A stretch of DNA of 64,000 nt from Haloarchaeobius sp. HME9146 (GCF_025399835.1 NZ_JAODVR010000001.1:2170001-2234000); one strand, 5' to 3'. Shown: positions 42,234 to 51,943, counted from the stretch's first letter. The notes: generated by a model not told the origin, from the sequence alone. Program-made: numbers and translations.

Positions 42234-43427
42234 TCAGTCGTCGCCGCGGGCCGTCGCCGCGCCGTCGCCGTTCTCCCCGCCGGTCCCGAGCAGTTCGTCG
42301 CGGTGTTCGTCGAGCAGGGGTGCGCGGCCCTGGGGGCCGGTCGGGGTCTCCGAAAACTTGATGGGGCAGCCAGCGACCGTCACGTCGCGGTCTGCGCCGG
42401 GCTGTTCGACGTCGGCGAGCATCTCGCGGGCGTGGATGTGCGGGTCGTCGAAGATGTCGGCGGTGTCCTGCACCGGCGCGACCGGGACCCGGCCTTCCAG
42501 CGCGTCGACGATGTCGTCTTCGGTGTGTTCGCGGGTCCAGGCCGCGATCTCCGCCCTGAGGCTGTCGCGGTTACGCAGGCGCGAGGCCGCGTCCGGGTAG
42601 TCCGCGACGAGGTCCGGGCGGTCCATCGCGTCACACAGGGCGCGCCAGTGGCCGTCGGAGAAGGCCGCAATAACGACGTGCCCGTCGGCCGCCTCGAACG
42701 AGTTGTAGGGGAACAGCGTCGGGTGGGAGTTCCCCTGTCTGGTCAGGACCTCGTCGGTGTAGGAGTAGTAGTAGGCGGTGCGCTCGCACATCGACACCAT
42801 CGCGTCGTACATCGCGGTGTCGACGTACTGGCCCTCACCCGTGCGCTCGCGGTGGTGAATCGCCCCGAGGATGCCGACCGCGTTGAGCACGGCGGTGAAG
42901 AGGTCGCCGATGCCGGGCCCGACCTTCGTCGGCGGGCCGTCCTCCTGGCCGGTTATTTCCATCACGCCGCCGAGCGCCTGCGCGATGAGGTCGAAGCTCG
43001 GCTGGCCCTGGCGGTCGGTTTCGCCCGTGCGGGGGTCACCGAAGCCGCGGATGGAGGAGTAGACGAGTTCGGGGTTGTGTTCTTTGAGCGTCTCGTACCC
43101 CAGTCCGTACTTCTCCATCGTGCCAGCGCGGTAGTTCTCGACGACCACGTCGGCTTCCTCGACGAGCGAGAGGAAGTCCTGCCGGTCGCGCTCGTCGCCG
43201 AAGTCGAGTTCGAGCGAGCGCTTACCGCGGTTCACGGACTGGAAGTAGCCGCCGTAGGCCTCCTCGTCCGGCCCCTCGCAGAACGGGGGGTTCGACCGGA
43301 TGAGGTCGCCGCCGGGTCGCTCGATCTTCACCACGTCCGCGCCCATATCGGCGAGGAGCATGGTACAGTACGGCCCGGCGAGGACCTGTGTGCAATCGAC
43401 GATTCGAAGGTCCGAAAGCGCACCCAT
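42234..43427 (-). CDS. mct: Succinyl-CoA:mesaconate CoA-transferase (class III CoA-transferase)
   Basis: ATG 43427 gives 397 residues starting MGALSDLRIVDCTQVLAGPY, the usual N terminus of CaiB/BaiF class III CoA-transferases; ATG 43475 is an alternative. LADMGADVVKIERPGGD and VGPGIGDLFTAVLNA follow, the latter holding the catalytic Asp. It passes CoA from succinyl-CoA to mesaconate. The function is assigned from its place beside the glutamate mutase operon, divergently transcribed; the fold alone only says CoA-transferase. Confidence 0.85.
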   Translation of the reverse strand: MGALSDLRIVDCTQVLAGPYCTMLLADMGADVVKIERPGGDLIRSNPPFCEGPDEEAYGGYFQSVNRGKRSLELDFGDERDRQDFLSLVEEADVVVENYRAGTMEKYGLGYETLKEHNPELVYSSIRGFGDPRTGETDRQGQPSFDLIAQALGGVMEITGQEDGPPTKVGPGIGDLFTAVLNAVGILGAIHHRERTGEGQYVDTAMYDAMVSMCERTAYYYSYTDEVLTRQGNSHPTLFPYNSFEAADGHVVIAAFSDGHWRALCDAMDRPDLVADYPDAASRLRNRDSLRAEIAAWTREHTEDDIVDALEGRVPVAPVQDTADIFDDPHIHAREMLADVEQPGADRDVTVAGCPIKFSETPTGPQGRAPLLDEHRDELLGTGGENGDGAATARGDD

Positions 43428-43579
43428 GACCGTCACGTCCACGCCTCCGGGGCTAAAACCTTCCGGATAAATCATGAAGGTGTGGTTAGTGTCTCCATGT
43501 CTGTATAAGGTGTTTAGGGAATATTATCATGAAAAACCATTATCTTTAACTATCGTTCATGCAACTCACTGAATACCAC
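43428..43579. promoter_or_regulatory. Divergent promoter region of the methylaspartate cycle genes
   Basis: The 152-bp interval is AT-rich compared with its surroundings. On the minus strand GATTTATCC (43464-43472) and CCTTATACAG (43501-43510) can serve mct, and on the plus strand ATATTATC (43521-43528) and CTTTAACTA (43544-43552) can serve glutamate mutase. Paired boxes may correspond to the alternative start codons on each side. Confidence 0.5.
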
Positions 43580-44020
43580 ATGCCCCCGACAGTCATACTC
43601 GGTGTCATCGGCTCCGACGCACACGTCGTCGGTATCACCATCCTCGACCAGGCCCTCTCCGCAGCAGGGTTCGAGGTCGAGAACCTCGGCGTCCAGACCT
43701 CCCAGGAGGACTTCGCCGCAGCCGCGAAAACTCACGACGCCGATGCTGTACTCGTCTCCTCGCTCTACGGGCACGCCGAGCAGGACTGCCAGGGCTTCCA
43801 CGAGCTGCTCGCCCGCGAGGGCATCGACGCCACCACGTACATCGGTGGTAACCTCGCCGTCGGGCAGGACGACTTCGAGCAGACACGCGAGACGTTCCGC
43901 GCACTCGGCTTCGACCGCGTCTTCGACTCGGAGACGACGCCGGAAGAGGCCATCCGCGCGCTCGAACGAGACCTCACATTCACGACACGCGACCGGGAGG
44001 CCGACACGGTCCAGGCTTGA
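43580..44020 (+). CDS. glmS: Glutamate mutase (methylaspartate mutase) S subunit, cobalamin-binding
   Basis: ATG 43580 (MPPTVILGVIGSDAHVVGIT) is preferred over ATG 43559 as it fits the family N terminus and the nearer TATA box. The 146-residue B12-binding protein has DAHVVG (His ligand to cobalt), SSLYGH and IGGNLAVG in the normal order. With the E subunit it rearranges L-glutamate to (2S,3S)-3-methylaspartate. The stop is followed after 5 bp by the E-subunit start. Confidence 0.92.
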   Translation: MPPTVILGVIGSDAHVVGITILDQALSAAGFEVENLGVQTSQEDFAAAAKTHDADAVLVSSLYGHAEQDCQGFHELLAREGIDATTYIGGNLAVGQDDFEQTRETFRALGFDRVFDSETTPEEAIRALERDLTFTTRDREADTVQA

Positions 44021-44025
44021 GTTAG

Positions 44026-45504
44026 ATGTTACGCGACGAACGCATTCCATCCGACGAGTTGCGACGAATCGACGACCGAATCCGGGACGACTGGCCCACC
44101 GGCCAGGCAGTCGACTTTCAGGAGGCCATCGCCTACCACGAGTCCCTGCCCGCGCACAAGCGCTTCGCCGATGTGCTGGAGTCCGCGGACCGCCCGCTGC
44201 TCCAGCCACGCGCCGGCGTCCCCCGGATCGACGACCAGGTCCACCTGCTCCGCCACCTCCACGAGGACGGGGCTGCCGACCTGCTCCCGACGACAATCGA
44301 CTCCTACACCCGTGACAACCAGTACGCGAAGGCGGAGGAGGGCCTGGAGAAGGCCCGCGAGACCGACGAGGACACCCTGAACGGGTTCCCGGCGGTCAAC
44401 CACGGGGTCGAGGGCTGTCGCGAGCTCATCGAGCGCGTCGACGCGCCCATCGAGGTCCGGCACGGGACACCCGACGCCCGGCTCCTGGCCGCCGTCACCT
44501 TCGCCGGCGGCTTCCAGAGCTTCGAGGGCGGCCCCATCTCGTACAACATCCCGTACACCAAGGAGGCCGGCCTCGCCGAGACCATCGAGCACTGGCAGTA
44601 CGTCGACCGCCTGGCGGGCGCGTACACCGAGCGCGGGGTCACCATCAACCGCGAGCCGTTCGGGCCCCTGACCGGGACACTCGTCCCGCCGAGCATCGCC
44701 ATCGCCATCGGACTGGTCGAAGGCAAGCTCGCGGCGACCCAGGGCGTCAAGAGCCTCACATTGGGCTACGGTCAGGTCGGCAACGTCGTCCAGGACGTCG
44801 CCGCCCTGCGTGCCCTGCGCAAGCTCGGGAACGAGTACCTGCCCGACGACGTGACGGTCACGACCGTCTTCCACGAGTGGATGGGTGGCTTCCCGCCGGA
44901 CGAGGCCCGCGCCAACGGCGTCATCGGCCTCGGCGGGACCACGGCCGCCATCGCGCAGCCGGACAAGGTCATCACGAAGTCACCCCAGGAGTTCCAGGGC
45001 GTCCCGACCAAGGAGGCCAACGCGGCCGGCCTTCGCACCACTCGCCAGCTCATCGACATGGTCGTCGAGCAGGACCTCGTCCTCGACGGGGTCGACGAGG
45101 AACAGGACCTCATCGAGCGCGAGACCTGGTCGCTCATGGAGTCCATCGAGGAACACGGCGACGGCGACGTCGCCCGGGGCACCGTCGAGGCGTTCTCGAC
45201 GGGTGCGCTGGACGTTCCCTTCGCCCCCAGCGACGCGGCCGATAGCGCGGTCCTCCCGGCCCGCGACGACGACGGCCGAGTCAGAATCTTCGAGTGGGGT
45301 AATCTCGCCATCGAGGACGACATCAAGGAGATCCACGCGGCCCGGCTCGACACGAGAGCCGAGACCGAGGGCAGACAGCAGTCGTTCCGGATGGTCGCCG
45401 ACGACGTCGACGCCATCAGCGACGGGAAGCTCATCGGACGGCCGACGGGCGGGAAGCGTCGCAACGGCGGCGGGCCGAACGGAGGTGAGACCCGTGCGGA
45501 TTGA
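44026..45504 (+). CDS. glmE: Glutamate mutase (methylaspartate mutase) E subunit
   Basis: The 492-residue catalytic subunit is near the usual length. It shows LQPRAGVPRIDDQVHLLRHL, AGGFQSFEGGPISYNIPYTK and EPFGPLTGTLVPPSIA, all characteristic of GlmE, and forms the TIM barrel that holds adenosylcobalamin with the S subunit. The C-terminal 25 residues are a Gly/Arg/Asn-rich tail that runs into the start of mal. First step of the glutamate-to-mesaconate branch of the methylaspartate cycle. Confidence 0.95.
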   Translation: MLRDERIPSDELRRIDDRIRDDWPTGQAVDFQEAIAYHESLPAHKRFADVLESADRPLLQPRAGVPRIDDQVHLLRHLHEDGAADLLPTTIDSYTRDNQYAKAEEGLEKARETDEDTLNGFPAVNHGVEGCRELIERVDAPIEVRHGTPDARLLAAVTFAGGFQSFEGGPISYNIPYTKEAGLAETIEHWQYVDRLAGAYTERGVTINREPFGPLTGTLVPPSIAIAIGLVEGKLAATQGVKSLTLGYGQVGNVVQDVAALRALRKLGNEYLPDDVTVTTVFHEWMGGFPPDEARANGVIGLGGTTAAIAQPDKVITKSPQEFQGVPTKEANAAGLRTTRQLIDMVVEQDLVLDGVDEEQDLIERETWSLMESIEEHGDGDVARGTVEAFSTGALDVPFAPSDAADSAVLPARDDDGRVRIFEWGNLAIEDDIKEIHAARLDTRAETEGRQQSFRMVADDVDAISDGKLIGRPTGGKRRNGGGPNGGETRAD

Positions 45505-46762
45505 ACGGGTTCGCGCGATTCCGGCGGTCTCGGGGTTCTTCTTCGACGACCAGCGCGCCATCAAGCAGGGCGCGGAACACGACGGCTTCGCCTACACCGG
45601 CGAGCCCGTGACGCCCGGCTTCGACGAGGTCAGAGAAGCTGGCGAGGCGCTCGTCGTCGAACTCGAACTCTCCGATGGCACCGTCGCCACCGGGGACTGC
45701 TGTGCGGTCCAGTACTCCGGGGCCGGCGGGCGCGACCCGCTGTTCCGGGCAGACAGGTACAGGAACGTCGTCGAGGGAAGCGTCGCCCGCGAGTTGCGAG
45801 GGCGCGACCCGAGCGAGTTCGGGCCCAACGCGGCTGCCATCGAGGCGCTGCCAGGGGCCGCATCCGACGGCGACCAGCTCCACACGGCAGTCAGATACGG
45901 CGTTTCGCAGGCCCTGCTGGACGCGGCGGCCCGCGTCCGCGGGGAGACGATGACCGAGGTCATGGCCGACTCCCTGGGAACCACGCCCGCGACGGAGCCG
46001 ATTCCGGTCTTCGGGCAGTCGGGCGACGACCGCCGGGTGAACGCCGAGAAGATGATGATAAAGGGCGTTCCCGTCCTGCCCCACGGCCTGTTCAACTCGG
46101 TCGAGAAGCTCGGGGAATCGGGCGAGAACCTGCGCGAGTACATCGAGTGGCTCGCGACCCGGGCACCGGAACTCGGCCCCGACGACTACGACCCGACCAT
46201 CCACATCGACGTGTACGGCATCATCGGCGAGGTGTTCGAGGCACCGTTCGACCGCGCCGAGGTGACCGACTACTTCGCCTCCCTCGAAGCCGCCGCCGGC
46301 CCCTTCGATTTACAGATAGAGGGGCCGATGGACGAAGGGAGCCGCGAGGCGCAGATCCACGCGATGGCCGAACTTCGCGATGGGCTCCGCGACGCCGGAG
46401 TCGGCGTCGACATCGTCGCCGACGAGTGGTGCAACACCTTCGACGACGTGCGCGCGTTCGTCGACGCTGGCGCGGCCGACCTCGTGCAGGTGAAGACGCC
46501 CGATTTAGGTGGCATTCAGCGCTCCGGGCAGGCGGTCCGGTACTGCGAGGGCACCGACACCCGGGCGTACCTGGGCGGCACCTGCAACGAGACGGTGACC
46601 TCGGCGCGTGCCTGCGCGCACGTCGCCCTCGCCACCGACGCGGCCCAGACCCTCGCCAAGCCCGGGATGGGCTTCGACGAGGGCTTCATGGTCGTGACAA
46701 ACGAGATGCGCCGGGCACTCGCCCGGATGCAACCCGCACCCGAGGCACCGGCGGACGACTGA
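45494..46762 (+). CDS. mal: Methylaspartate ammonia-lyase
   Basis: GTG 45494 is the best start (MRIERVRAIPAVSGFFFDD); it overlaps the E-subunit gene by 11 bp. The 422-residue enolase-superfamily protein has HIDVYGIIGEVF, LQIEGPMDEGS, IVADEWCNTFDD and VQVKTPDLGGI, which carry the metal-ligand Asp/Glu residues and the catalytic Lys. It deaminates 3-methylaspartate to mesaconate. Length and motif order match the known enzyme. Confidence 0.95.
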   Translation: MRIERVRAIPAVSGFFFDDQRAIKQGAEHDGFAYTGEPVTPGFDEVREAGEALVVELELSDGTVATGDCCAVQYSGAGGRDPLFRADRYRNVVEGSVARELRGRDPSEFGPNAAAIEALPGAASDGDQLHTAVRYGVSQALLDAAARVRGETMTEVMADSLGTTPATEPIPVFGQSGDDRRVNAEKMMIKGVPVLPHGLFNSVEKLGESGENLREYIEWLATRAPELGPDDYDPTIHIDVYGIIGEVFEAPFDRAEVTDYFASLEAAAGPFDLQIEGPMDEGSREAQIHAMAELRDGLRDAGVGVDIVADEWCNTFDDVRAFVDAGAADLVQVKTPDLGGIQRSGQAVRYCEGTDTRAYLGGTCNETVTSARACAHVALATDAAQTLAKPGMGFDEGFMVVTNEMRRALARMQPAPEAPADD

Positions 46763-46794
46763 GGACTTCGAAATCGCAGCAGACGCAGACGACA

Positions 46795-47862
46795 ATGGAT
46801 TACACGGACACAGAGACGTTCCAGACGATACTCGAACAGACGGAGACACGAGAGAAGGGCAACTGCTTCGACGACTTCACCGAAGGGCAGACCATCGAAC
46901 ACGCCCCCGGCCTCACCCTCTCGAACTACGCGAACGAACTGTGGGCGAGCCAGACGCTCAACCACGACCCCATCTACTGGCGGACCGACGCCGCACAGGC
47001 AGTCGGTTTCGAGGAACCGCCGGTCCACCCGGACTACCTCGTGGCGGCCGTGATGGGCCCCACCGTCGAGGACCTCTCCGAGAAGGGCGGCTACTTCCTC
47101 GGGCGCACGAACCTGCGGTACCACGAGCAGGACGTTGCCCCGGGGACCGAACTCCGGGTCTCCTCGACCGTGCAGAGCAAGAAGAGCTCCTCGTCCCGGC
47201 CCGAGTACGGCATCGTGACGTGGGAGACCGAGGGGACCGACGCCGAGACCGGCGAGACCCTGCTCAGCTACGAGCGCACCAACATGATTCCGCGCCGGGA
47301 GCCGATGGCGACCGACGGTGGCACGGCAACCGACGGTGGGACCGTCACGGAAGACCCGGAGAACGGCGACGATGACACGCCCAGCGAGTTCATCACGCCC
47401 GAGGGCCCCTACTTCGAGGACTTCCAGGCGGCCCTCGACGAGGCCGACGACCGCGACGCCGCGGTCGCCTACCGCCACGAGCGCGGCCGAACCATGGACG
47501 ACGTGATGGTCGCCACGCTCCCGCTGATGACGCTCAACACGGCGAAACAGCACCACAACGTCGACGTGATGGCCGACTCGCCGTCGGGCGACATCGTCGC
47601 CTACGGGGACGTGACGCGGTCGGTCGCGCTCGGGCACGCCCGCTCGGACGAGGCCACCTACCGCGAGATCGGCTGTGACGACGAGCGCTTCCACACGTTC
47701 GTCACGCCCGGCGACACCGTCTACGGCTTCACCCGGGTACTCGACACGGGCGAATCCGACGCGACTGCCGGCACCGTCACGTTCGAACACATCGCTTTCA
47801 ACCAGCGCGACGAGCCCGTCTACTCGGGTACCCGCCGCGCCCGCATCCAGACGAGGAACTAA
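46795..47862 (+). CDS. mch: Mesaconyl-CoA hydratase (double hotdog MaoC-type)
   Basis: ATG 46795 gives 355 residues starting MDYTDTETFQTILEQTETRE. Two hotdog domains are joined by a Thr/Gly/Asp linker (about residues 175-198) with a duplicated ATDGGT. LTLSNYANELWASQTLNHDP in the first half and YGDVTRSVALGHARSDEATY in the second carry the hydratase features. It hydrates mesaconyl-C1-CoA to beta-methylmalyl-CoA. The operon position between mal and the lyase fixes the role. Confidence 0.9.
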   Translation: MDYTDTETFQTILEQTETREKGNCFDDFTEGQTIEHAPGLTLSNYANELWASQTLNHDPIYWRTDAAQAVGFEEPPVHPDYLVAAVMGPTVEDLSEKGGYFLGRTNLRYHEQDVAPGTELRVSSTVQSKKSSSSRPEYGIVTWETEGTDAETGETLLSYERTNMIPRREPMATDGGTATDGGTVTEDPENGDDDTPSEFITPEGPYFEDFQAALDEADDRDAAVAYRHERGRTMDDVMVATLPLMTLNTAKQHHNVDVMADSPSGDIVAYGDVTRSVALGHARSDEATYREIGCDDERFHTFVTPGDTVYGFTRVLDTGESDATAGTVTFEHIAFNQRDEPVYSGTRRARIQTRN

Positions 47863-47864
47863 CC

Positions 47865-48905
47865 ATGCCAGGACTCGCACGCACCTTCCAGACCGCACCG
47901 GCCGCCGTCCCCCGCGACAACACGGCGAAGTATCTCGACTCCGCACTCGGCGCGGAGGGCTTCGAAGCCCCCGACTGGCTCGTGCCAGACCTCGAAGACG
48001 GCACCGCGCCGGACATGAAGGCTGAGGCGCTGGAGAACGTCATCGACCGTCTCCCCGGGCACGCCGATTCGTTCCCCGGTGAAATCTGGCCCCGCGTGCA
48101 GTGGGCCTACGACTCTGAGGCCGCCCGCGAACAGGGCCGCGAGGAGATTCACCGGCTCGTCAGCGAGGTCGGCGAACACATCGACGGCGTGGTCGTCCCG
48201 AAGGTCGGCCGCCTGGAGGACGTGAAAGACGCCGCCGGTGTCGTCGCCGAGGCCGAGCGCGAGTTCGGGTTCGAGGACGGCGCTATCGGGCTCTCGGTCA
48301 TCATCGAGACGGCCCAGGCGCGCTCGGACCTGCGGGAGATCTCCCTGTTCGGCCACGATTCCCGCCTCACCGGGCTCGTCTTCGGCCCGGTCGACTACAC
48401 CGCCGAGCTGGGCGGGCGCGACATCGGTTCGGGTCGCCCGCGGTGGGACGGCCTGCTCGAAGCCATGTCGAACGAGGCGAGCGCGAACGACCTCGTCGCC
48501 ATCGGCGGTCCCTTCGACCACCTGTTCAAGGAACGCGCCGGCATCACGTTCTACAACGCCGACGGCTACGCCGACCAGGTCGAACACGAGGCCCAGCTCG
48601 GCCTCGACGGCTCGTGGTCACTGTACCCCAAGCAGACGGCCCAGGCGAACCGCATCCACATGCCGACCACCGAGGAACTCGAACGGAACGTCCACAAGAT
48701 AGAGGCGTTCCAGGAGGCCAAGGCCGGCGGAACCGGCGCGGTCACCGTCGACGGGCAGATGGTCGACGAGGCGACGTTCAAGAACTTCGTGAACACGGTC
48801 GAGACCGTCCGCGAGATCGACGAGGCACACCCCGACCAGACGAGCGAGATGTACGACGAGACGTTGCTCGAGCGGGCGCTGACCGTGGATACGTCGTGGG
48901 AGTGA
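47865..48905 (+). CDS. HpcH/HpaI-family lyase: beta-methylmalyl-CoA (malyl-CoA) lyase, CitE-like
   Basis: The 346-residue TIM-barrel protein starts 2 bp after mch. It contains LVPDLEDGTAPDMK, DGVVVPKVGRLEDV, LSVIIETAQARSD and LVFGPVDYTAELG, the CitE/Mcl signatures with the metal-binding Glu and Asp. It would cleave beta-methylmalyl-CoA to glyoxylate and propionyl-CoA. Whether it also handles malyl-CoA, as Mcl does, cannot be told here. It is the last gene of the operon. Confidence 0.9.
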   Translation: MPGLARTFQTAPAAVPRDNTAKYLDSALGAEGFEAPDWLVPDLEDGTAPDMKAEALENVIDRLPGHADSFPGEIWPRVQWAYDSEAAREQGREEIHRLVSEVGEHIDGVVVPKVGRLEDVKDAAGVVAEAEREFGFEDGAIGLSVIIETAQARSDLREISLFGHDSRLTGLVFGPVDYTAELGGRDIGSGRPRWDGLLEAMSNEASANDLVAIGGPFDHLFKERAGITFYNADGYADQVEHEAQLGLDGSWSLYPKQTAQANRIHMPTTEELERNVHKIEAFQEAKAGGTGAVTVDGQMVDEATFKNFVNTVETVREIDEAHPDQTSEMYDETLLERALTVDTSWE

Positions 48906-48908
48906 CCG

Positions 48909-49256
48909 TCAGGACTCCAGCGACTTCTTGAGCAACTCGACGTTCCGCTTGTTCCCCTTCCACATCGCGTCGAAGGCATCACCCACGACCGGAATCGCAC
49001 CCACGCCCGCGTCGACACCCACGTTCCCGAGCATCCGCACCAGCGTCAGCTTCGGCACGCCGGCCCGGTACGCCTCGGCGACGATGTAGAGCGACACGGC
49101 GGCGCTGGCGGCGTCCCCGACACCCGGAACCAGCCCGACCAGCGGGTCGAGCCCGATGCGGATGTTCGTGCCAGGCACCCTGAAAGCGTCGTCGAGCAGG
49201 TCCGCGACCAGTTCGGTCCGTCGGACCGCCGGGTGAGACGAAGACGTGTCTGTCAT
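48909..49256 (-). CDS. DUF4112 membrane protein
   Basis: The 115-residue protein fits DUF4112: VPGTNIRIGLDPLVGLVPGV, GDAASAAVSLYIVAEAYRAG and GAIPVVGDAFDAMWKGNKRN, with two weakly hydrophobic helices. It is convergent with the methylaspartate operon (3-bp gap). Function is unknown in the family. Confidence 0.88.
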   Translation of the reverse strand: MTDTSSSHPAVRRTELVADLLDDAFRVPGTNIRIGLDPLVGLVPGVGDAASAAVSLYIVAEAYRAGVPKLTLVRMLGNVGVDAGVGAIPVVGDAFDAMWKGNKRNVELLKKSLES

Positions 49257-49317
49257 GCTGTACTAGTCGTCGCCAGTCGATATATCTCTGTGGCTGGCCG
49301 GACCTGCCGGAGCGTGC

Positions 49318-51567
49318 TCAGGGCATCTCCACGCCCGTGAACTCGAAGCGCGCGCCGCCATCGGGGCTCTCCGCGATGGACACGTCCCAGCCGTGGGCCT
49401 CCGCGACGTTCTTGACGATGGTGAGCCCGAATCCCGTGCCACCGTTGGCGGTCGAGTACCCGGACTCGAACACCTTGTCACGGAGGTCGGGTGGGATACC
49501 CGGGCCGTCGTCCTCGATGAAGAACCCACCCTCCAGCGGGCCGACCCTGACGACGGCAACCTCGTCATCGGCGTCTCCGTCGCAGTCGTCGCCTCCATCG
49601 ACCTCGGCGCCGTGTTCGAGCGCGTTCCGGTACAGGTTCTCGACGAGTTGGCCCAATCGCCCCTCGTCCGCCCGTATCGTCTGCTCGGTCTCGACCTGCA
49701 GGAGGGCCTCGTTCGTGCTCGCGCTGATGTTCTGCCAGCACCGCCGGGCGAGCGCGCCAAGGTCGACGTCGTCGGTCTCGTCGATGCTCTGTCCCTGCCT
49801 GGCGAGGGTGAGGAGGTCCTCGATGAGCGACTCCATGCGGTCGTGAGCCCGGTCGATGGCGGCCAGGTGTTCGGTGTCGCAATCGTCGCTCGCGAGTTCC
49901 GTATGCAGGGCGGCGACGGTCAGTGGTCCCCGGAGGTCGTGGCTGACCACGCTCGCGAACTCCTCGAGGTGCTCGTTCTTCCGTTCCAGCTCCCGCTGGC
50001 TGGCGAGTTCGCGGAGGGCCGTGGCGACGCTCTGCCCGAGGATGGTGACGAGCGTGACGTCGGCGTCGTCGAAGGTGCGCTCCTTGGCCGCGCCACAGGA
50101 CAGCACGCCGAAGCGTGCCAGCGGAACGATGACGGTCGAATCGACGGGGATATCCGCGGCCAGTCGCTTCCGGTTGAGGCACTCGAAGACCTTCGTCTCG
50201 CCCGCCTCGAACAGGTCCCAGAGCCAATCCCCCCGGGGATGCGTCGGTTGCTCGGCCTCGACCTCCTCCAGCAGCTCCCGGTGTTCGTCCGTCTGGGCGA
50301 CCAGCTCGAGGGCGGTCGCGTCGTCGTTCACGAACCAGACCGTCGGCATCGGATAGCCCAGCAGCCGCTCCGCGGCGTCGACGGCGATGTCGGCGATCTC
50401 CTGCTCCGTCTCCGCCTCGAGCAGGCGCTGGGTCGCCCCGTGCAGGGCTTCGACCTGTTCTGCCCGTCGCTCGCGCTCGGTCACGTCCAGTTTCGATGCG
50501 ACGATGTGGGTGACCTCGCCGTCGACGACGACCGGCGCGAGCTTCGTCTGGTAGGTCCGCCTGCCGCCGGGAAGTTCCAGCGTTTCCCTGAACGTCAGCG
50601 GCTCCTGGCGCTCGTAGCACTCCCGGTAGTTCGCCTCGAGGGTCGTCCCGGGCTCGGGGCCGAGCACGTCGCGGGGCGTCTTTCCACAGGCGGCCTCGCT
50701 GCTCACGCCGAACATCGCCTCGACGACCGGGTTGAGCTGCTGGAACCGGAAGGCCCGTCCCTCGTCGCTGTCGATGAGTGCCAGCCCCGCCTGTGCGTTC
50801 CTGAACACCGTCTCGAACTCCTCTTTGAGTTCCTCCAGCTCGCGCTGCTGTCGCTTGCGGTCGGTGATGTCCGTGCTGAGACCGACCAGTCCTTGCAATT
50901 CCCCGTTCTCGTCGAAGTACGGGAACTTGTTGTCGAGGAAGACGTGCTCCTCACCGTCGATGTACTGGGTCGCCTCGCTGATGCGGTTCTCCTTACCAGC
51001 TAGCACCCGTTCGTCCATCGTCCGGATCTGTCGTGCACTCTCGGCGTCGAAGAGGTCGAAGTCGGTCTTCCCGATTATCTCGTCGGCAGCCATGTCGAAG
51101 TAGTCCGCGCCGTGCTCGTTGATGAAGCGGTACCTTCCCTCGACGTCCTTGACGTAGATGGCTTCGAGCGCGTTCGAAACGATGGCGTCCAGCCGTTGCT
51201 CCTGACGCTTCCGATTCGTCACGTCCCGTGTGCTGACAATCAGTTCGTCCGCCGACCTGTCGGCGGGACGTTCGGTCCGGACGGATTCGAGCCAGCGCCA
51301 CGACCCGTCGCGATGCCGGAACCGGTACTCCACCGAGTCCACCGCTTCGGGTTCCTCCAGCGCTTCCTGCAACGCCTCTCTGACACGGTCCCGGTCGTCC
51401 GGATGCACGAACATCAGGGCGTTCTTCCCGATCAGCTCCTCCCTGTCGTAGCCGAGTATCCGCTCGACCGACGGGCTCTGGTATTTGACGATACCCGTCG
51501 AGTCGATGACCGTGACGATGTCGGTCGTGTGCTGTAAGATCAGTTCATCCTCCCGGGCCCAACTCAT
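49318..51567 (-). CDS. PAS-PAS-PAS-GAF sensor histidine kinase
   Basis: ATG 51567 gives 749 residues; the frame extends upstream to 51600. There are three PAS domains (about 8-120, 125-240 and 255-370; each with PAC-type ends), a GAF domain (about 385-530), a HisKA helix with SVVSHDLRGPL as phospho-acceptor His (about 560) and a HATPase domain with NLYRNALEHG and EDDGPGIPPD, GTGFGLTIVKN. There is no membrane helix, so it senses a cytoplasmic signal, perhaps through bound ligand or redox state. No response regulator gene is adjacent. Confidence 0.92.
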   Translation of the reverse strand: MSWAREDELILQHTTDIVTVIDSTGIVKYQSPSVERILGYDREELIGKNALMFVHPDDRDRVREALQEALEEPEAVDSVEYRFRHRDGSWRWLESVRTERPADRSADELIVSTRDVTNRKRQEQRLDAIVSNALEAIYVKDVEGRYRFINEHGADYFDMAADEIIGKTDFDLFDAESARQIRTMDERVLAGKENRISEATQYIDGEEHVFLDNKFPYFDENGELQGLVGLSTDITDRKRQQRELEELKEEFETVFRNAQAGLALIDSDEGRAFRFQQLNPVVEAMFGVSSEAACGKTPRDVLGPEPGTTLEANYRECYERQEPLTFRETLELPGGRRTYQTKLAPVVVDGEVTHIVASKLDVTERERRAEQVEALHGATQRLLEAETEQEIADIAVDAAERLLGYPMPTVWFVNDDATALELVAQTDEHRELLEEVEAEQPTHPRGDWLWDLFEAGETKVFECLNRKRLAADIPVDSTVIVPLARFGVLSCGAAKERTFDDADVTLVTILGQSVATALRELASQRELERKNEHLEEFASVVSHDLRGPLTVAALHTELASDDCDTEHLAAIDRAHDRMESLIEDLLTLARQGQSIDETDDVDLGALARRCWQNISASTNEALLQVETEQTIRADEGRLGQLVENLYRNALEHGAEVDGGDDCDGDADDEVAVVRVGPLEGGFFIEDDGPGIPPDLRDKVFESGYSTANGGTGFGLTIVKNVAEAHGWDVSIAESPDGGARFEFTGVEMP

Positions 51568-51860
51568 TACTCTACGGTAATATTGTAGACAAGAGAGCAT
51601 AAACTGCGTGCAGGGAGAATAAGCTCGTTAGAGCGTTGCTATATACAGAATACAAACTTTTGTCTGCCTATAGACTATCCGACTTTCTCACTATCAGACC
51701 GTTTCGGTCCCCCGGTTTCTGGTGGTGTCGGTCACGGCTGGATGTGGGCACCAGTCCCGGGTTCCAGCACCTGAAATCTGGACCGCTGCCCGGGGGAGCC
51801 GGACTGGACTGGGAGCCGCCAGAATCTACGCATTGCTCCTCGTGAATCTTCGTGAGAATG

Positions 51861-51943
51861 CGGTGGGACTGGGATTCGAACCCAGGAGGCCGAAGGCCAC
51901 CTGCTTTCAAGGCAGGCGCGTTAGTCCACTCCGCCATCCCACC
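51861..51943 (-). tRNA. tRNA-Ser (anticodon TGA)
   Basis: The minus strand gives acceptor GGTGGGA/TCCCACC, an anticodon loop CTTGAAA within the stem CCTGC/GCAGG, a long variable arm of class II type (TGGCCTTCGGCC) and T-arm CTGGGTTCGAATCCCAG. Discriminator is G as for Ser. The anticodon TGA reads TCA. It is 83 nt without encoded CCA or intron. Confidence 0.92.

Noticed and set aside
41595-43508. 637-codon plus-strand frame opposite the lipoprotein and mct genes
   Set aside because: Shadow frame; mct on the other strand has all class III CoA-transferase motifs.
44885-45493. N-terminal extension of methylaspartate ammonia-lyase to 44885
   Set aside because: The added 203 residues are Arg/Ser/Thr-rich shadow of the E-subunit gene. 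GTG 45494 fits the family start.
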